From: Timema cristinae | Lineage: Eukaryota > Arthropoda > Insecta > Phasmatodea > Timematidae | DNA length: 64,000 nucleotides | Direction of reading: 5' to 3' | NCBI GenBank assembly: GCA_039000515.1 | Contig: JBCFYV010000001.1 | Location: 58,251,037 to 58,315,036 of the forward strand | Shown: positions 22,521 through 34,884 of the stretch, one piece after another | How the letters are laid out: each line of letters opens with the position of its first letter | Numbering within the stretch: position 1 is the stretch's first letter | Notes under the pieces: model-generated | What the model was told of the DNA's origin: nothing | Databases searched by the model: none | Seen by the model: the letters and a program-made list of their open reading frames with translations, nothing else | Position numbers and translations under genes: made by a program

Positions 22521-25500
22521 GATCTTGACATGTGTAAGAACATGAAAGTGTGAGCAAAATCTTTGCCACCCTTGTCCGAGCTCTGGTGGAAGTGGTTCAT
22601 CCCAATCAAGTCTTAGGGTCCACAAAGTCTGCATGAACGCCTTAGCCCAGAACACCACTAGAGATAGCCACCCCACAGGATCAAATATTCTAGCAATATT
22701 TGAGAGAACTGCCCTCTTCGTATCTGTAACCTCAAAAGTATGTACATGATAAGAGAATGAATCTGATGTGGGGTCCCATTCCAACCCTAATATCTTAATT
22801 ACTTGATCTCCATCTTCTTCAAACATGAGGGGAACTTCACGGTGTTCATTTGGTATCCCTTTTAATACTTCAGGGTGGTTGCTAGACCATTTCCTAAGTT
22901 GGAAGCCTCCTAGGCTTAGCAATTCAATCAACTCGGTTTGTAAACTGAGAGCAGATTCCACTGAATCAGCACCAGTGACTATGTCATCAACAAAAATGTC
23001 CCTACAAAGGACCTGGGCAGCACGAGGGTAACGAAGTTTTTCATCAGAAGCGAGCTGACGCAGGGATCGCATCGCCAAGTAAGGAGCTGAAGTTACACCA
23101 TAAGTCACAATATTCAATTGATATTCTTGAATTTGTTGATCAGGGGATTCGCACCACAGTATTACCTAGTAATGTTGGTCATCCGGAATTACAAGTATTT
23201 GTCGATACATCTTGCATATATCAGGGGTGAGCGCAATGGGATGAAATCGAAAATTCATAACAATTTCCACAATTTCCCTTTGCAGTTTGGGACCCTTCAA
23301 TAATGTATCATTCAGTGATTGACCTGGTGATGTTGCTGCAGAAGCGTCAAATACCACTCTCAGTTTGGTGGTTGAGCTAGATTCATTGGATACGCAATGA
23401 TGTGGGATATAGTATTTAATGTCCTGGATCATTGATGGTTCAATGCGCTTCATGTGACCGAGTTCTTCATATTCCTTTAGAAAGGTCACATACTGTTTCT
23501 TCACTTGTGGGTAACGAGCTAAGCGGCGTTCCAGCTGAGTGAGTCTCTTGACTGCTTGTTGACGTGACTCTCACAACTCTGGTTGTGCATCCTTGAAAGG
23601 TAGCCGTACAATGTATCTACCTTCATTGTCACGAGTGTGTGTGTTGTCACATAGTGTGCCTCACATATAGCTTCATCAGGGTCAGTGTGGCTAGTCACGG
23701 GTAACTCTTCCACCTCCCAAAAGCGTCGCAAAACACTATCAAGCGATGGTTCGGTAGCAACAAAAAACGACGAGACACTAGAAGTTATAAGTGGTTGAGG
23801 TCCTACCCGCCCAATTATGATCCAGCCAAAGATGCTATACAATCCCGAGGGACAATTAGATGAAGTTGAATACCGCCCACCATCAAAGATCTCGGGATAT
23901 ACATCTGCACCTAAAAGAATGTCAATCAGCCCTGGTACATGAAAATGAGAGTCAGCCAACTGTAGATGAGCAAACTCCTGAACCATATCTTTAGAAAGCA
24001 TGGTTGATGGCATTCCCGATGTGATTTTACTTAGAATGATGGCCTCGGTGACCAACTGAGGTCCATAAACACCACACGGCTTCACCTCACATATCACAAC
24101 ACCCTTGTTGGTTTTCACAGTTGACTGAGAGATCCCTCTAATAGGAATTTTCAACTTGAGACGTGGTAGAGACAGCCGGTGAGCACAGTCTTCAGTAATA
24201 AATGATGATTGTGACGCACAATCTATTAACACTCTAACCTTCTGATAAGCACCATGCCCATCCTTAACTTGCACTACAGCGGTTCCCGACAAGACTTTAG
24301 TAAGGCTCACAGAACTGGTGGTAAGTGAGTTGATCTGTTCACCCCGTGTAACAGTGCCTTCATGGCCTGCTGAATGAGCCTGATGGGTAGCATCCCCTTG
24401 CATATACCTACTGTCTCTCTGGGTGTGATCAGTGTGAGAGCTGGTAAAACGTTGGTTTGAGCTAGACGATCCTTGACCGCAAGTGTTAATGGTGCCTTGA
24501 CTACCTGACCCTATGTGCAACAATGTGTGATGATTTTGATTGCAGTGCGGACACTTGAACCTTGAGGAGCACTCTCTTACTTGGTGTGACTCCTTTAAAC
24601 AATCAAAACACAATTTATTTGACTTTACCCAATCCCGGCGTTGTATCGGTGTCTTGCTCGTTAACACTGGACACTTATAAATACTGTGGCTAGCTTGACA
24701 CACAGTGCAGTGACCTTGATTTGAGTTAACATAAAATGATCTTCTCACTCCAACAGGTGACTTCAGTGATCCTTCCATCCTCCTGTTGGTTGTTATATGT
24801 CTAGTACTCGCGCTAGTTGACAGTGTTAGACCTTCATTTGCAGATGACAGTGCTTTGCATTGATTTTCAAGAAATTCCAAAAGTTTATCAAAACTTGGTA
24901 ATTTGGTAGCCGTGTGCGCAAGCTCAAACATCAGTCGTGTCTCTCTATCTAACTTGTTCAGTGTCAAGTTTAATAAGATAAAACTCCACTCACAAACTGG
25001 AAACTTTAACACATTTAGTGCTCCCAAGTTCTCCTTGAATGTGTCCACTAAGGCCCTTAAGTTCTGTGGTGACCTTGAGGTTAGACCCGGGAAACGCATT
25101 ATCTTCTCAAAATATGTAGTAGCTATTGATCTCACATCTTGGTAACGTTCTGTAAGAGTCGCCCAGGCTAACGGGTAGTTCTCATCTGACACCGGTAACG
25201 ATTTTAATAAACTTAGCGGCTCTCCAGATAATGTTGTCAAAAGATATTGAAACCCTTCCACTGGTGTTAAGGTTTTGTTAGTAGGAACGAGAGAGACGTA
25301 CAAGTCATGAAATGTGGTCCAGTCAGTGTCTATACCACTAAATGTGGGCAGTTGCAACTTAGGCAATTTTGCCGACAATGCCTTTACTGGAGATCCATTA
25401 TCGTTACCCGAAGTGGATGAAGGCTTAGTAATCCGTGCATAAATCTCCTTAACCTGGTAATAGGTAATGTCAAAGTCTTCAATCAGCTTGTCATGTGCTT

Positions 25501-25714
25501 CAACATCAAAGTCCCTCTTAGATTTGCTTACCGCAACTCCTAACTCAACGTGAGTTTCTTCAAAATCCCTCCTTAAATGTTCCAAGTCTGAACAATGTGC
25601 CTTAAATATCCCTACTTTGGTAATGTCATTTTCAACTTGTTCTTACAGCTTGTAAAGTCTGTTAACCCGGCCATTTATCACCTTAAACCTAGCTTCGAGC
25701 TGTGCATAAGACAT
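22521..25714 (-). pseudogene. gag-pol: BEL/Pao gag, protease and reverse transcriptase region (broken)
   Basis: Minus-strand 5' part of the single long gag-pol frame. A start ATG fits at 25714-25712. There is an in-frame TAA at 25645-25643. The Gag part is followed by zinc-knuckle-type Cys/His clusters (GHCTVCQ..., LCFDCLKESHQVREC, FKCPHCNQNHH; about 24520-24720). The protease region has LIDCASQSSFI, where the family normally shows a DSGS-like site. The RT contains the FVDDIVTGA catalytic box near 22995. A frameshift lies in a CA-rich run at about 23645, a TGA at about 23573 and a TAG at 23168-23166. The gene then runs into the nested insertion at 22517-22520. Confidence 0.9.
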
Positions 25715-26077
25715 GATGATAGCAAATTAACACAAATTGAATGTAACAAACGGGAACTAAACATACAAACGTAAGCTAACAAGACTAGCTACAAACATAA
25801 ACAAAGTCAAAACACGACCATCGATTACATCCCGACTCTCGAACAATATCGAACTGACGATACTCAATCACTATTAGATACGATGCACAATCGATATGGC
25901 AGCGACTGAACGATAACTCAAACGATATATCGAGGTTATGACATCACTAATCCAACTGACCCAACATGGCCGAAATATGACGTGAACAAAGGTTACAATA
26001 AATAATCAAACAAAACAGATAAGTTGCTCTATCCACCCTAACCACAGAAACACAAGGAACACTGAAACAAGTATCCT

Positions 26078-26099
26078 TGGCCCGGATGGACCAAAATTA
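26078..26099 (-). other. Putative primer-binding site of the BEL/Pao element
   Basis: Directly inside the right (5') LTR. The plus strand reads TTGGCCCGGATGGACCA, a tRNA 3'-end-like sequence ending in CCA, six bases (AAAATTA region) from the LTR edge. The minus strand therefore starts TGGTCCATCCGGGCC, as a primer site would. The tRNA species is not identified. Confidence 0.5.
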
Positions 26100-26686
26100 T
26101 GTAGCGTAAATCACAAGAACTGAAAACTAAAAAACCTCTGGAGGACCAGTGTTACGAACACGGACAAATGGACTGTTTGGTGGAATGGGAATGGGTAGAG
26201 GCAACTCACCTTCACTTTATGTTGTCTGATTGGTGTTGTCTTGGAGCAGTCAATTTCATTAACACACGCACAGGAATAATTGAGATTGGACCGCTTCCAG
26301 GTGAAAGTTCACGGAACCTATAACCATCACTTATGGGTTGATCAAGTCTCAGCACACGACTCACTAAATCGGCAGAACGAAAAACCGCGCCAGCGACACT
26401 TGGTGGGAAAACAATAGACCTAGAGGGTTCTAGGTATGTTCTTGTTGCCTCCAAGAGTGAGTAAAGGTGAATGAAGGTGGAAGGAGTCAATGTAATATAA
26501 AAAAAGACCAAAAAACCGTCTAAACCACAACAAAGGCAATCAGATCACAAGACAAAACAAAAACTAACTAATTTCGAGGCATAGAGAACCTAGATAAAGG
26601 AGCACTATCCAAAGAGATAGCATAGAGGACAGAAACATGAAGTAGAGACTAATGGTACTGATCTAACAATAAACAATGCACAAACA
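26100..26686 (-). repeat. BEL/Pao 5' LTR (right)
   Basis: 587 bp, single copy of the segment duplicated in the left LTR. A roughly 100-codon antisense frame (26212-26511) is also present in the left LTR (6933-7232); it is LTR sequence, not a gene. Confidence 0.92.
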
Positions 26687-27180
26687 GAGAATATATTTTT
26701 TAAGAACTTAGTGATGGATAAACTTTAAAGGGCAGAGAAGGCTGAATCCTATTAAAAGTACACACTAACGTAACGTGAGATGTATTTTGGTTTACATCCA
26801 ATTTCATGTTCTATATGGGGCAAAGCTTAATTGAATACAGCTTGTTGTTGAAAATGTTATATATTATTGAAACAGCACACCACCGAGTTTTGTGTTGGCG
26901 TATTACAAAAAGTATTATGTTTGAAAAGAGTTAAAACAATAATATTGCACCATGCAATAATTCAAAGCAATAGTTTACCATGATTAGTTGGTGTAGTTTT
27001 GGAATTTAGACTAGAAATATATATTATAATATTGATGGGGAGGTAACTATTACATTTATTTACTATTGATTCATTAATAGGAGTACACAGTAGTTAAAAA
27101 GTAGTAATTAATACAATATCACAAGCAAGAATGTCATTATGTAAATGTATATCCTTGTGTGACAACATATCTGTGTGCAG

Positions 27181-27306
27181 CTGTCTCCTAGTGACTGCTC
27201 CAAAATACAAATATTCGACCCTGACTCGTGTCTCTGTCGCTGTAACAACAAGACAGTTTGCAACAATGGACTTTCCTGGGATCCCATGAAGTGTGGTTGT
27301 CTGTAA
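27181..27306 (+). CDS. Pvf: PDGF/VEGF-related factor, Cys-rich terminal exon
   Basis: Acceptor TCTGTGTGCAG precedes a 42-codon frame that continues in phase 0 from the exon ending at 5762 and stops at TAA 27304-27306. It encodes DCSKIQIFDPDSCLCRC, then VCNNG and WDPMKCGCL, with seven cysteines. The CxCxC plus WDP...CxC arrangement matches the cysteine-rich tail that follows the cystine-knot domain in VEGF-C-like and several insect Pvf proteins. The antisense open frame over this segment is a shadow. Its assignment to the same gene rests on phase, strand and protein family; another exon in the intron cannot be excluded. Confidence 0.82.
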   Translation: MSPSDCSKIQIFDPDSCLCRCNNKTVCNNGLSWDPMKCGCL

Positions 27307-28879
27307 TGACAACATCCCCTACATATGGATATAGCCACTATACAGGTGAGCACTCGCCCTGTAATAGTATTTGGTGCCTATACAATTATTCCAGTAATGT
27401 GTATTTAGTTATTTCTCTTATACACCACATAATTTGTTATGTAATAGTAGGCTATTTCTGTTTCAGGTCCAGGTGTTATACTACCAGGGATTGATGTACT
27501 AGAACGTAATATATTTAAAATCAAATAATTAAAATAAATTGTTTCTGTACACATTTGTAAAAGAATGTGTAGTTTATTAGAATATGTATTTGATCTAGGC
27601 ACATTCACTATTCACTACCATAAAATTCCCATAAATATTATTTAAACATTCAAAATTGAATAAAGTATATTCGATAAAAACTATAATATTTGGTCATATC
27701 AAGTTTGTGGTAATATGAATTTTGATTGAAATATTAATACATATTGTATAATTATGTATTTTTAATTGATTTTAAAGCAATCTTATGTATAAAGAATGTT
27801 GTAATGGGGTGGGAGTTTCAATATATATATTAATGACAGAGTTGTATTTTTCCTTACATAATAATTAAGAATCGATGATTGTTTCTAATAAGTATTTTAT
27901 TTTAAAAGCGTGCGAGTTTATTATGGTAATTTTCTATCAATTAAAAACCACAACTATTTTAACTGCACACATATAATTTAAAATTTAATCTTGGAAAAGA
28001 TCATTATTAAATAGGGTAAGCTTAATATAATTATTTTCATTTAATGGAAAGTGTTATTTATTTTGATAAATATTGTAACTGAGTAGTTTTAATTTTAACA
28101 AAGATGCTCAAAGTGCTCTATAATTTTATGTATATTTTGAATCGAGCTACGTTCATTATTTTTGTAATTTTAACAATCTCTTTTTGTTTGATAAATCTTA
28201 AAACAAAGTGGAAAATTTTCTATTTGTGTCTTCTGTGTTGCCCAATTCTAATTTGTTCCTGTGATGGTTTTGGAGGCTAACATTGAGAGTTCAGACTCGC
28301 CTTGGCGTTGGAGTGTGAATAGTGTTTTAGATTACGATTGAATTTCCAGTCAAACACACTTTACTAAAAATATGTACAGTACGTCCAATGCCAGTGAAGT
28401 AACATCAATAGTGAGGGCCCTGATGCTACGTTTCTTAATGGGCATTTAAAGTGAGCAATTTTTACTAAAAGTGAGCTTTACAACAAATATTTATAAGCAT
28501 ATGTGATAATGTGGTTTAAAAATCTATGGCATAAAATCCACGCGGAGTCTATCTGTGATGCAATATTTACTGTTTCGAATGTTTTAAAACTACATATATT
28601 GTCCAAGTGAATTGCACATTCCTCGTGTTTTTAATTCTTTCATTAAATATTTTAAAGATTCTTACAGTCTACCGTTGTCCACAACTTCATACCACCAAAT
28701 AATAAACAATAAAAAAAAAATGGGTGTGTGTACTCATGTACGCGCGTGAGAAGTTATACTTCTTTGGCATCATTAAAAAATAGTTTTTAATTGCATGCAA
28801 ATAATTAATTACAATAAAATGATAAAAAGACTGGAAAAGGATAGTCAACACAGTCAATAAAGTTCAGCTTAAATTTGAA
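27307..28879 (+). other. Likely Pvf 3' UTR and intergenic sequence
   Basis: No gene seen. AATAAA hexamers at 27533-27538 and 27659-27664 are candidate polyadenylation signals for the Pvf transcript. The remainder is AT-rich without repeats that I recognise. Confidence 0.4.
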
Positions 28880-29460
28880 AAATTAAATAAATATTTATTT
28901 ATTTTCTTTCATTAAATGTAACATAAATTGAATAAATAATATATATATACATATATATATATATAATTATTAAAAATAAAATTTAGAAAATAATAAATAT
29001 ATATGACATAATTTGTACTAAATATTATAAGATTCTTAATTTTAAATATTTATTATTGATTATTTAATATTTTAAAATTAAATTAATAAATTTAATAATA
29101 AATTCAAAATTGAATTTAAGTTTATTCATTTTTTAAATATTTATTATTTTCTTAATTTAATATTCACTTTTCATTTTTATCAAAAAGTTTTCATTAAATT
29201 TGATCATTTATTTTTATAAATATTTATTATTTATTCAATTTAATAATATATATTAAAAATAAATATTTTAATTTGATGTTAGATTTAAATTTTTATCACA
29301 AACTTTTTATTAAATGTTTTATTAATTTTATTTCTTTATTTTGTAAATATTAAATAACCAATAATAAATATTTAACAATAATAATTTAATAATATTTAGT
29401 ATTAATTATGTTAAATAATAATATTTTAATTTATATCAATAAATAATACAAACGGATAGT
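28880..29460. repeat. Extremely AT-rich block
   Basis: Almost pure A/T, dominated by AATAAATATTTATTA-like words with many local palindromes, with an (AT)n stretch near 28940-28965. No coding potential. Confidence 0.7.
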
Positions 29461-29686
29461 TAACCTCAATTATATTGGAGCACTTGAAAAAGTCTATAAG
29501 CACAATTTTTTTCACTAATATTTACGAATAGTAAATAATATTAATCAAAATATTCAATTTAAATCACTACTGAATATAATTTATTAGCACATATATAATT
29601 CGCACTTGTATGAAACTAAAACACGTGTTGTGAATGTAGAAACTAGAAAACATGTGGATAAATATTATATATATGAAAACAGTGAT

Positions 29687-31065
29687 CAGGGCCTCTAATT
29701 TTGAAAAGTGCGAGTAGCGATTCGCTAGCGTATTTCTCTCATCTCGCACACAATCTCGCAAACCCCTAATTTTGAAACTTCTGCGCTGCGAAAACTGACG
29801 TCACACGATCGAATAGCGAGCGGATTCAACTCGCCAGCCTCACACCGTGCGAGACAGGCCTTGTCTATCGAATAGGCAATAACATAACAAAATGGATGCC
29901 ATCCCCCTCTTCGGTTGCAGCTTTCTGAGAGTGATTTTGTTGAAATAAACCTATCACTGTACAAAATAGGTTTACAGAAGAAAAGAATATGATTGCTTTG
30001 TACATTTTATGCAATCCTTCAAAACAAATATTTGTTTGGGTGAAAATAAAACTATAATTTCTAATTTTTTAAGTATCTTCAATCGTCAATTTGGGTGATT
30101 CGGTAACGTGACCGTCTCATGATCTAAGGTTCGCATGTTCAAACCCATAAAAAATTTACTTTTTTTAATTTATCAGACTTTAAACTTTAATTTTAAATGA
30201 ACGTATTAGTAAGCATTTAATGTTTTAAATATATTTTATAGAAATACACAAGGTATTTGAGCCTACGTAGACTAACAAAATAGTCGTTAAAAATAATTTA
30301 AAAAGGTAATAAATTAAAAACGCTAGGCCTATATTAATTTTGAAATTTTGTATGTAGGTGATTATTTAAAAATTAAATTAATGGGTTTTATGACATAAAA
30401 TTGTACACATTTTAAAATAAGGCTTGTACACATTTTAAAATAAGGCTAAGTAAGCTAATTATTATTCACATAGTAAAATTTTTTTTAGGGTATATTTATG
30501 TTTTAAAAATAGTTGCGAAAATAAAAAAATATATTACTGAATTTTAATTACGAAAACGTGATTTAAATTCAGACAGAAATTAAAATAATTTACCTAGGGT
30601 GGCATTGAACTCGTGAAAGTTCGAATTCGGATCAAGCACGCTACCAAGTGTGCTAAATTGGATTATTCCGTAGAAATAGTTTTTATATTTATTCATATAA
30701 CTTTAAGAAAATTTTGAGACAACAAGTTTAGATGTATACAATAATTGGAGATGGTTTCCCAATGAAACTAAACTAACCGTTGTAAATGATGTAATCGATA
30801 CAATAATAATGTTTACTTTCAGTTACGTATCTTGTATAATGACGTGTTGTGGCATACCATCGCCCCCACCCTTTGGCACGTCATGGTTTTACAGTGTTGT
30901 CGGATTGAAACTCAGTCGCAAGCGAAACAACACTACACCAACTCGCACGACATTAGAAACCTTTCAAAATTAGCTCTGTTTCAGTACAGCCTGCGATTGC
31001 GAGTTCATAAGTTGCGAGTTAGCTCGCAAGCGAGTATTTTCGCAAGTTTCAAAATTAGGGTCCAG
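29687..31065. mobile_element. DNA element with compound terminal inverted repeats
   Basis: The left end reads CAGGGCCTCTAATTTTGAAA followed by GCGAG/GCGAT-rich sequence. The right end is its inverse (TTTCAAAATTAGGGTCC) preceded by the same motifs. A second inner copy of CTAATTTTGAAA lies about 75-85 bp further in on both sides (about 29766 and 30968). I see no convincing target duplication and no transposase, so this is a non-autonomous or decayed copy of unknown superfamily. Two tRNA-like stretches (about 30090-30160 plus and 30590-30670 minus) sit symmetrically inside. Confidence 0.6.
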
Positions 31066-31125
31066 AGGCGACGAGCGTACCATAGAGAAAGGAATAACAT
31101 AGTATACATTTCTCTATGAGCGTAC

Positions 31126-32741
31126 CAACATGCGCGACTAACAGAGGTTCTATTTCTATTTTGTTGATAGTTTTTTTTTTTCGAGACTTAATGAGCGGTT
31201 TAGCTTCAACCTGTTACTTTTGTGTTACAGTGATGCGCGCGCATCTTAAAATTTCACTCTCATCTAAAGAAGTATAACTTCAACAAAATAAGCTATAATT
31301 TTCTTCACTCATAGAGGAATAGTTAACACAATTATTGTTTACCAAATGAAGCATTAGAAAAAGTTATTTTTTTCTTGCCATCCACGTGCATAATTATAAA
31401 GTCATTAGAACGATGTGTTCCTAAACCTTTAATTCAAAGATTTTCTTGCTGTTTTTATTAAAAAAAGCTGAGTTCTTAGTAAATAATCTACTTTATTCAT
31501 TTTAATTAATCACTTTCACTTGTCACTTTACTCAAAGGGTCTTTAACACATACTAAAACCAAATATAAACCAACTTTATCGAATCACGGGCCCACATAGA
31601 CTGACACGATGAGTTACTATATATCTCTCAGTGGAATGACCTTGAGAGATAATTCCCACTGGAGGATGAGGCTTATCTGAGAGGGGCTGGCCCATGTCAG
31701 CGTCTCTATTTACTCATTGGAGTTTCGAGTGCTGGTACAATCACATGATGGTTGGAGCGTGTAATTAATCCTTGTGGGACTGGAATACTGTATAACGATT
31801 CGAATAATTCATTGTGGGTGGAGAATGGTACTCCACTTCATATTATTGTTTTTTTTACAAAGTATGTTACAAAATAAAAATAAATAATTTTTGATGTTCA
31901 AAGAGTGTTGGTTGGTTCGGGGCCCTGTAGCCCCTATGGGCAGGGACACCTCTGAGTGTGTCTTAAGACAAACATGCTCCTAATAACGCAGAAAGGTGTT
32001 TCACTGTCCAACCATATTATTCGCATGTATGAATCAACACCAAATATTTAAGTCTATACATGTATAATTTAATAAAGATGAGTTATAATCATAAAAGATA
32101 TACTACTACTTGTATAAATATGAAATTACAAATTGGATTTTTTAATCCATTTTTTCTCCCAGATGTAAGAATTTTCTCGGGAATTTTGTAATACTAGTCA
32201 AGATATATCAAGTATTTTTTTGAGAGCATGTAAGTTTGTATGCAATAGTAAACGTTTTACATTTTTTAGTAGGCCTATACTTTAAATACATTTAAAATTG
32301 TATTTAGTACGTTTTTATAACAATAAAATATTACGTTAGGAAATTATTGTAACTAAAATAGGATTATGGGTTTCAGATGTTGTGAATAGTGATCGTATAC
32401 GATTGATCGTTTGATTTTTAAGGAAAATATTAACTATCCTTTGTTTTTGTGATTTTAATGAATTTAATAATTTAGTTTTAACTCAACCTTTTATTTCCAA
32501 CCATTATTAAATATAGTTTAATTGCTAGCTTTATCATAAATTTAGATACAAACGTTATATTTGGGAGTGATGTTTTCACCAAAATTGTACAGAAATATAT
32601 TAAGTTAGTTGAAATAATCCAAGGAATAAATAACGAATGTAATACTGTTGGATCTTATATAGTAAGATAAGCTAAATAATACTATAGTAAAGAAAATCAG
32701 GACATTATATTATAAATATGACATTACGATTAATTTTTAAT
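31126..32741. other. Intergenic sequence, no gene seen
   Basis: AT-rich, unique-looking sequence between the compound-TIR element and the 3' end of the IR gene. No repeat, exon or RNA gene recognised. Confidence 0.4.
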
Positions 32742-32997
32742 TCATCTAAAGTAATTCGTTTTAAGGGGGTGTCTATTCATAAGATATTTTTGTTTCAACA
32801 AATGATAGATGTTCTCTGCAGCCAAGATAATAACTGACGCTATGGCACCACTTATCAAGATTTGGAACACACAGTAGACATCCCACAGCTCCAAACCGCT
32901 GATATCATCTTCCTTCAGATCTGGTTGTGCCACTGCGATGCCAATAGTCTTGAGTTTGATATTATTCAGCACACCACTCTCTTTCAACTTCTGTATC
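32742..32997 (-). CDS. Ionotropic receptor (IR) C-terminal exon
   Basis: Last exon of a ligand-gated channel of the chemosensory ionotropic receptor family, related to ionotropic glutamate receptors. On the minus strand, acceptor TTTCCTCCTCAG (33000-32998) is followed by a frame to TGA at 32744-32742. It encodes IQKLKESGVLNN, a linker, LWDVYCVFQILISGAIASV (the last membrane segment, M3/M4-type) and a short tail with AENIYHLLKQK. This matches the usual IR C-terminus, where an Lx(3)ESG helix is followed by a Leu/Ile-rich membrane helix. Entry phase (two bases supplied upstream) matches the donor at 34206. The sequence is divergent, so the IR subfamily is not assigned. Confidence 0.82.
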
Positions 32998-34206
32998 CTG
33001 AGGAGGAAATAATGATATTTCAAATTGGTAATAATAACACTAGTTTTACCGGGATGGTTGTCAAACTTGGTATTTCACCTTATAAGACGGCAAGAAATCA
33101 TTTAGGATATTCGAAAACCAAGTGATAAGGAGAATATTCGCTCCAAAAAGGAACGAATATAGCGGAGAGTGAAGGGGCCGTAGGCTGTACACATAGACAG
33201 ACATTGGTAACCAGGATTTTTTTTATTATTATTTTATAAACGTTTAGGATTAACATACATGAAAATTGACTATAATTGGTTGTTCATTTACCCGAATTCA
33301 TATTGTTAACTTACAAAACCGCAAACAACCAATTATATTTGAGCAATTAAAGTAGTTGTGGTTCGAATTAAGTTTACTAGCTCAACCTACACAAACTGCA
33401 AGAGAGCTTGACCTCCAAAAAGCTGTTCTCCTTTAATTATCGCCACTCTCTAACTCCTCTTTCTTTGCAAGCACATTTGTCACGTGATCAAATAGTTTTA
33501 ATTTGAACCAAACAAAATGTTACTGTTTCCTAATCTTCCAAATCTTTAATACCCTCTTCCGCAGTGGTACCCGCACTCACTATTACTTCCTATTTACTTT
33601 TTCGATATTTTGTCATAGTTTGCAAATCTTTGTATTTAACAGAATCAAAAACTGTTTTTTAATGTACTCTACTTAAACATCAGAATGGTTGCGACTAGAT
33701 TTTTTATTCTTGTAACTTTATTTTGTCATTGTTTTAAGCGTAACTAAAATACTAGTCTTGTTTCCAAAATACTTCTTGGGAAAGTTATGGGAGGATTTGA
33801 CCTCCCCCTCTCCCTAAAAAGAATCTGAAAATGGCCTTGGGGTAGTTTATCGTAGGCAAACATGTTTTTAACAACTCTCTTAACATATAAATATCTTAAA
33901 AAATAAAGAAATACATTTTATTTGTATAGACTAGTAGTACTAACGGAAATTATCTTCTTAAATCTCTTGAAATTAATTGTATATAAATAAAAAAACATGT
34001 CAAGATAAGAATCCTCAGTCATGTTTAAGCCCAGGTACATAAAGTCAACCTATAGGGACTTTCTTTCTTTAACTCCTAGAAGAATACTTGCATTTATGAA
34101 ATTAATTAATTTTTCTTGAATTGTATAAGAAATGTAGATCTTATTTCAAATTAAAAAATAATATTATAGGTGAAGTTAAACGTTCATAAAGTGTTTCTAT
34201 ACTTAC

Positions 34207-34469
34207 ACGTTGTTTATTGCCTTGCGATATGGGCTGTTTTTTGTAAGCAGTATAGAATGTCGGACTTTGCTGAATACCTCTGGCAGACACACCAACCGGC
34301 AATCTAGCATGTTCAGTAGCCGAAACGAAAGTTCGTAGGTAGTTATGTAGGCGTAGTGTTCCATCGCACATACTTTCCTAAGACCTTCAATTAAACTGCC
34401 AGGGTGGTTGTTAGCATCATGATCCATGTTACTATCGTAGATTTCCTTCAGTAAACCACTTTTAGCTGT
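34207..34469 (-). CDS. Ionotropic receptor (IR) ligand-binding S2 exon
   Basis: Minus-strand exon of 263 nt from acceptor TTATTTTCAG to donor GTAAGT, in phase 0, out with two extra bases. It encodes TAKSGLLKEIYDSN, then HYAYITTYE and CRLVCLPEVFSKVRHSILL followed by TKNSPYRKAIN. The last motif (K-SPYR-xxIN) is the hallmark of the end of the S2 ligand-binding lobe in IR/iGluR proteins, just before the last membrane helix. Joining to the exon at 32997 gives a continuous frame across IN/IQKLKESGV. Tyr/Thr-rich ITTYE lies where ligand contacts occur in iGluRs, but no ligand can be inferred. Confidence 0.85.
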
Positions 34470-34884
34470 CTGAAAATAAGTTCATTTGGTCATAGACTAG
34501 ACTATTAAGGAATATAAACACATTTTCAAATATTTCCTTTGGGCCCAATCTGATAATTTAACATTTAATCAAAATCCTTGGTGGGCGTTATATATTGTTT
34601 ATTTGGATAGAAAGGTTGAGTGTCTCTTATAGAACGAGACAACAATGCTTATAATAAATTTAAATTTAGTGAAAAATGAAGTTAAATTTCAATATTAGAA
34701 CTGATTCTGTGGTACACCATCATTAAGAATCAGTTTATAGTGCTTATAATATATGAATTAATTCCTCATAATTATTGTTTCTCACTTAAGATTAATTCAA
34801 CAAAAACTCGACATTAGCTTACTGGTGCCTACATATTAGAAGTGGTTTCTTGATAAAATTATAAGTTTATATTCATCTTTCCTG

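Larger units (their letters stand above)
6821..26686 (-). mobile_element. BEL/Pao LTR retrotransposon, minus strand, split by later insertions
   Basis: LTRs begin TGTAGCG and end CAAACA on the plus strand (6821-7518 and 26100-26686) and are flanked by the 5-bp duplication GAGAA (6816-6820 and 26687-26691). Without the 12.8-kb insertion at 9703-22516 the element is about 7 kb, a normal BEL/Pao size. The order on the minus strand is 5' LTR (right), primer site, gag-protease, reverse transcriptase, RNase H, integrase, 3' LTR (left), which is typical of the group. It carries several nonsense changes and frameshifts and cannot encode its proteins intact. It lies antisense in a Pvf intron. Confidence 0.93.

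Noticed and set aside
32862..33125. Plus-strand frame over the IR terminal exon
   Set aside because: Shadow of the minus-strand exon, which has splice signals and family motifs.
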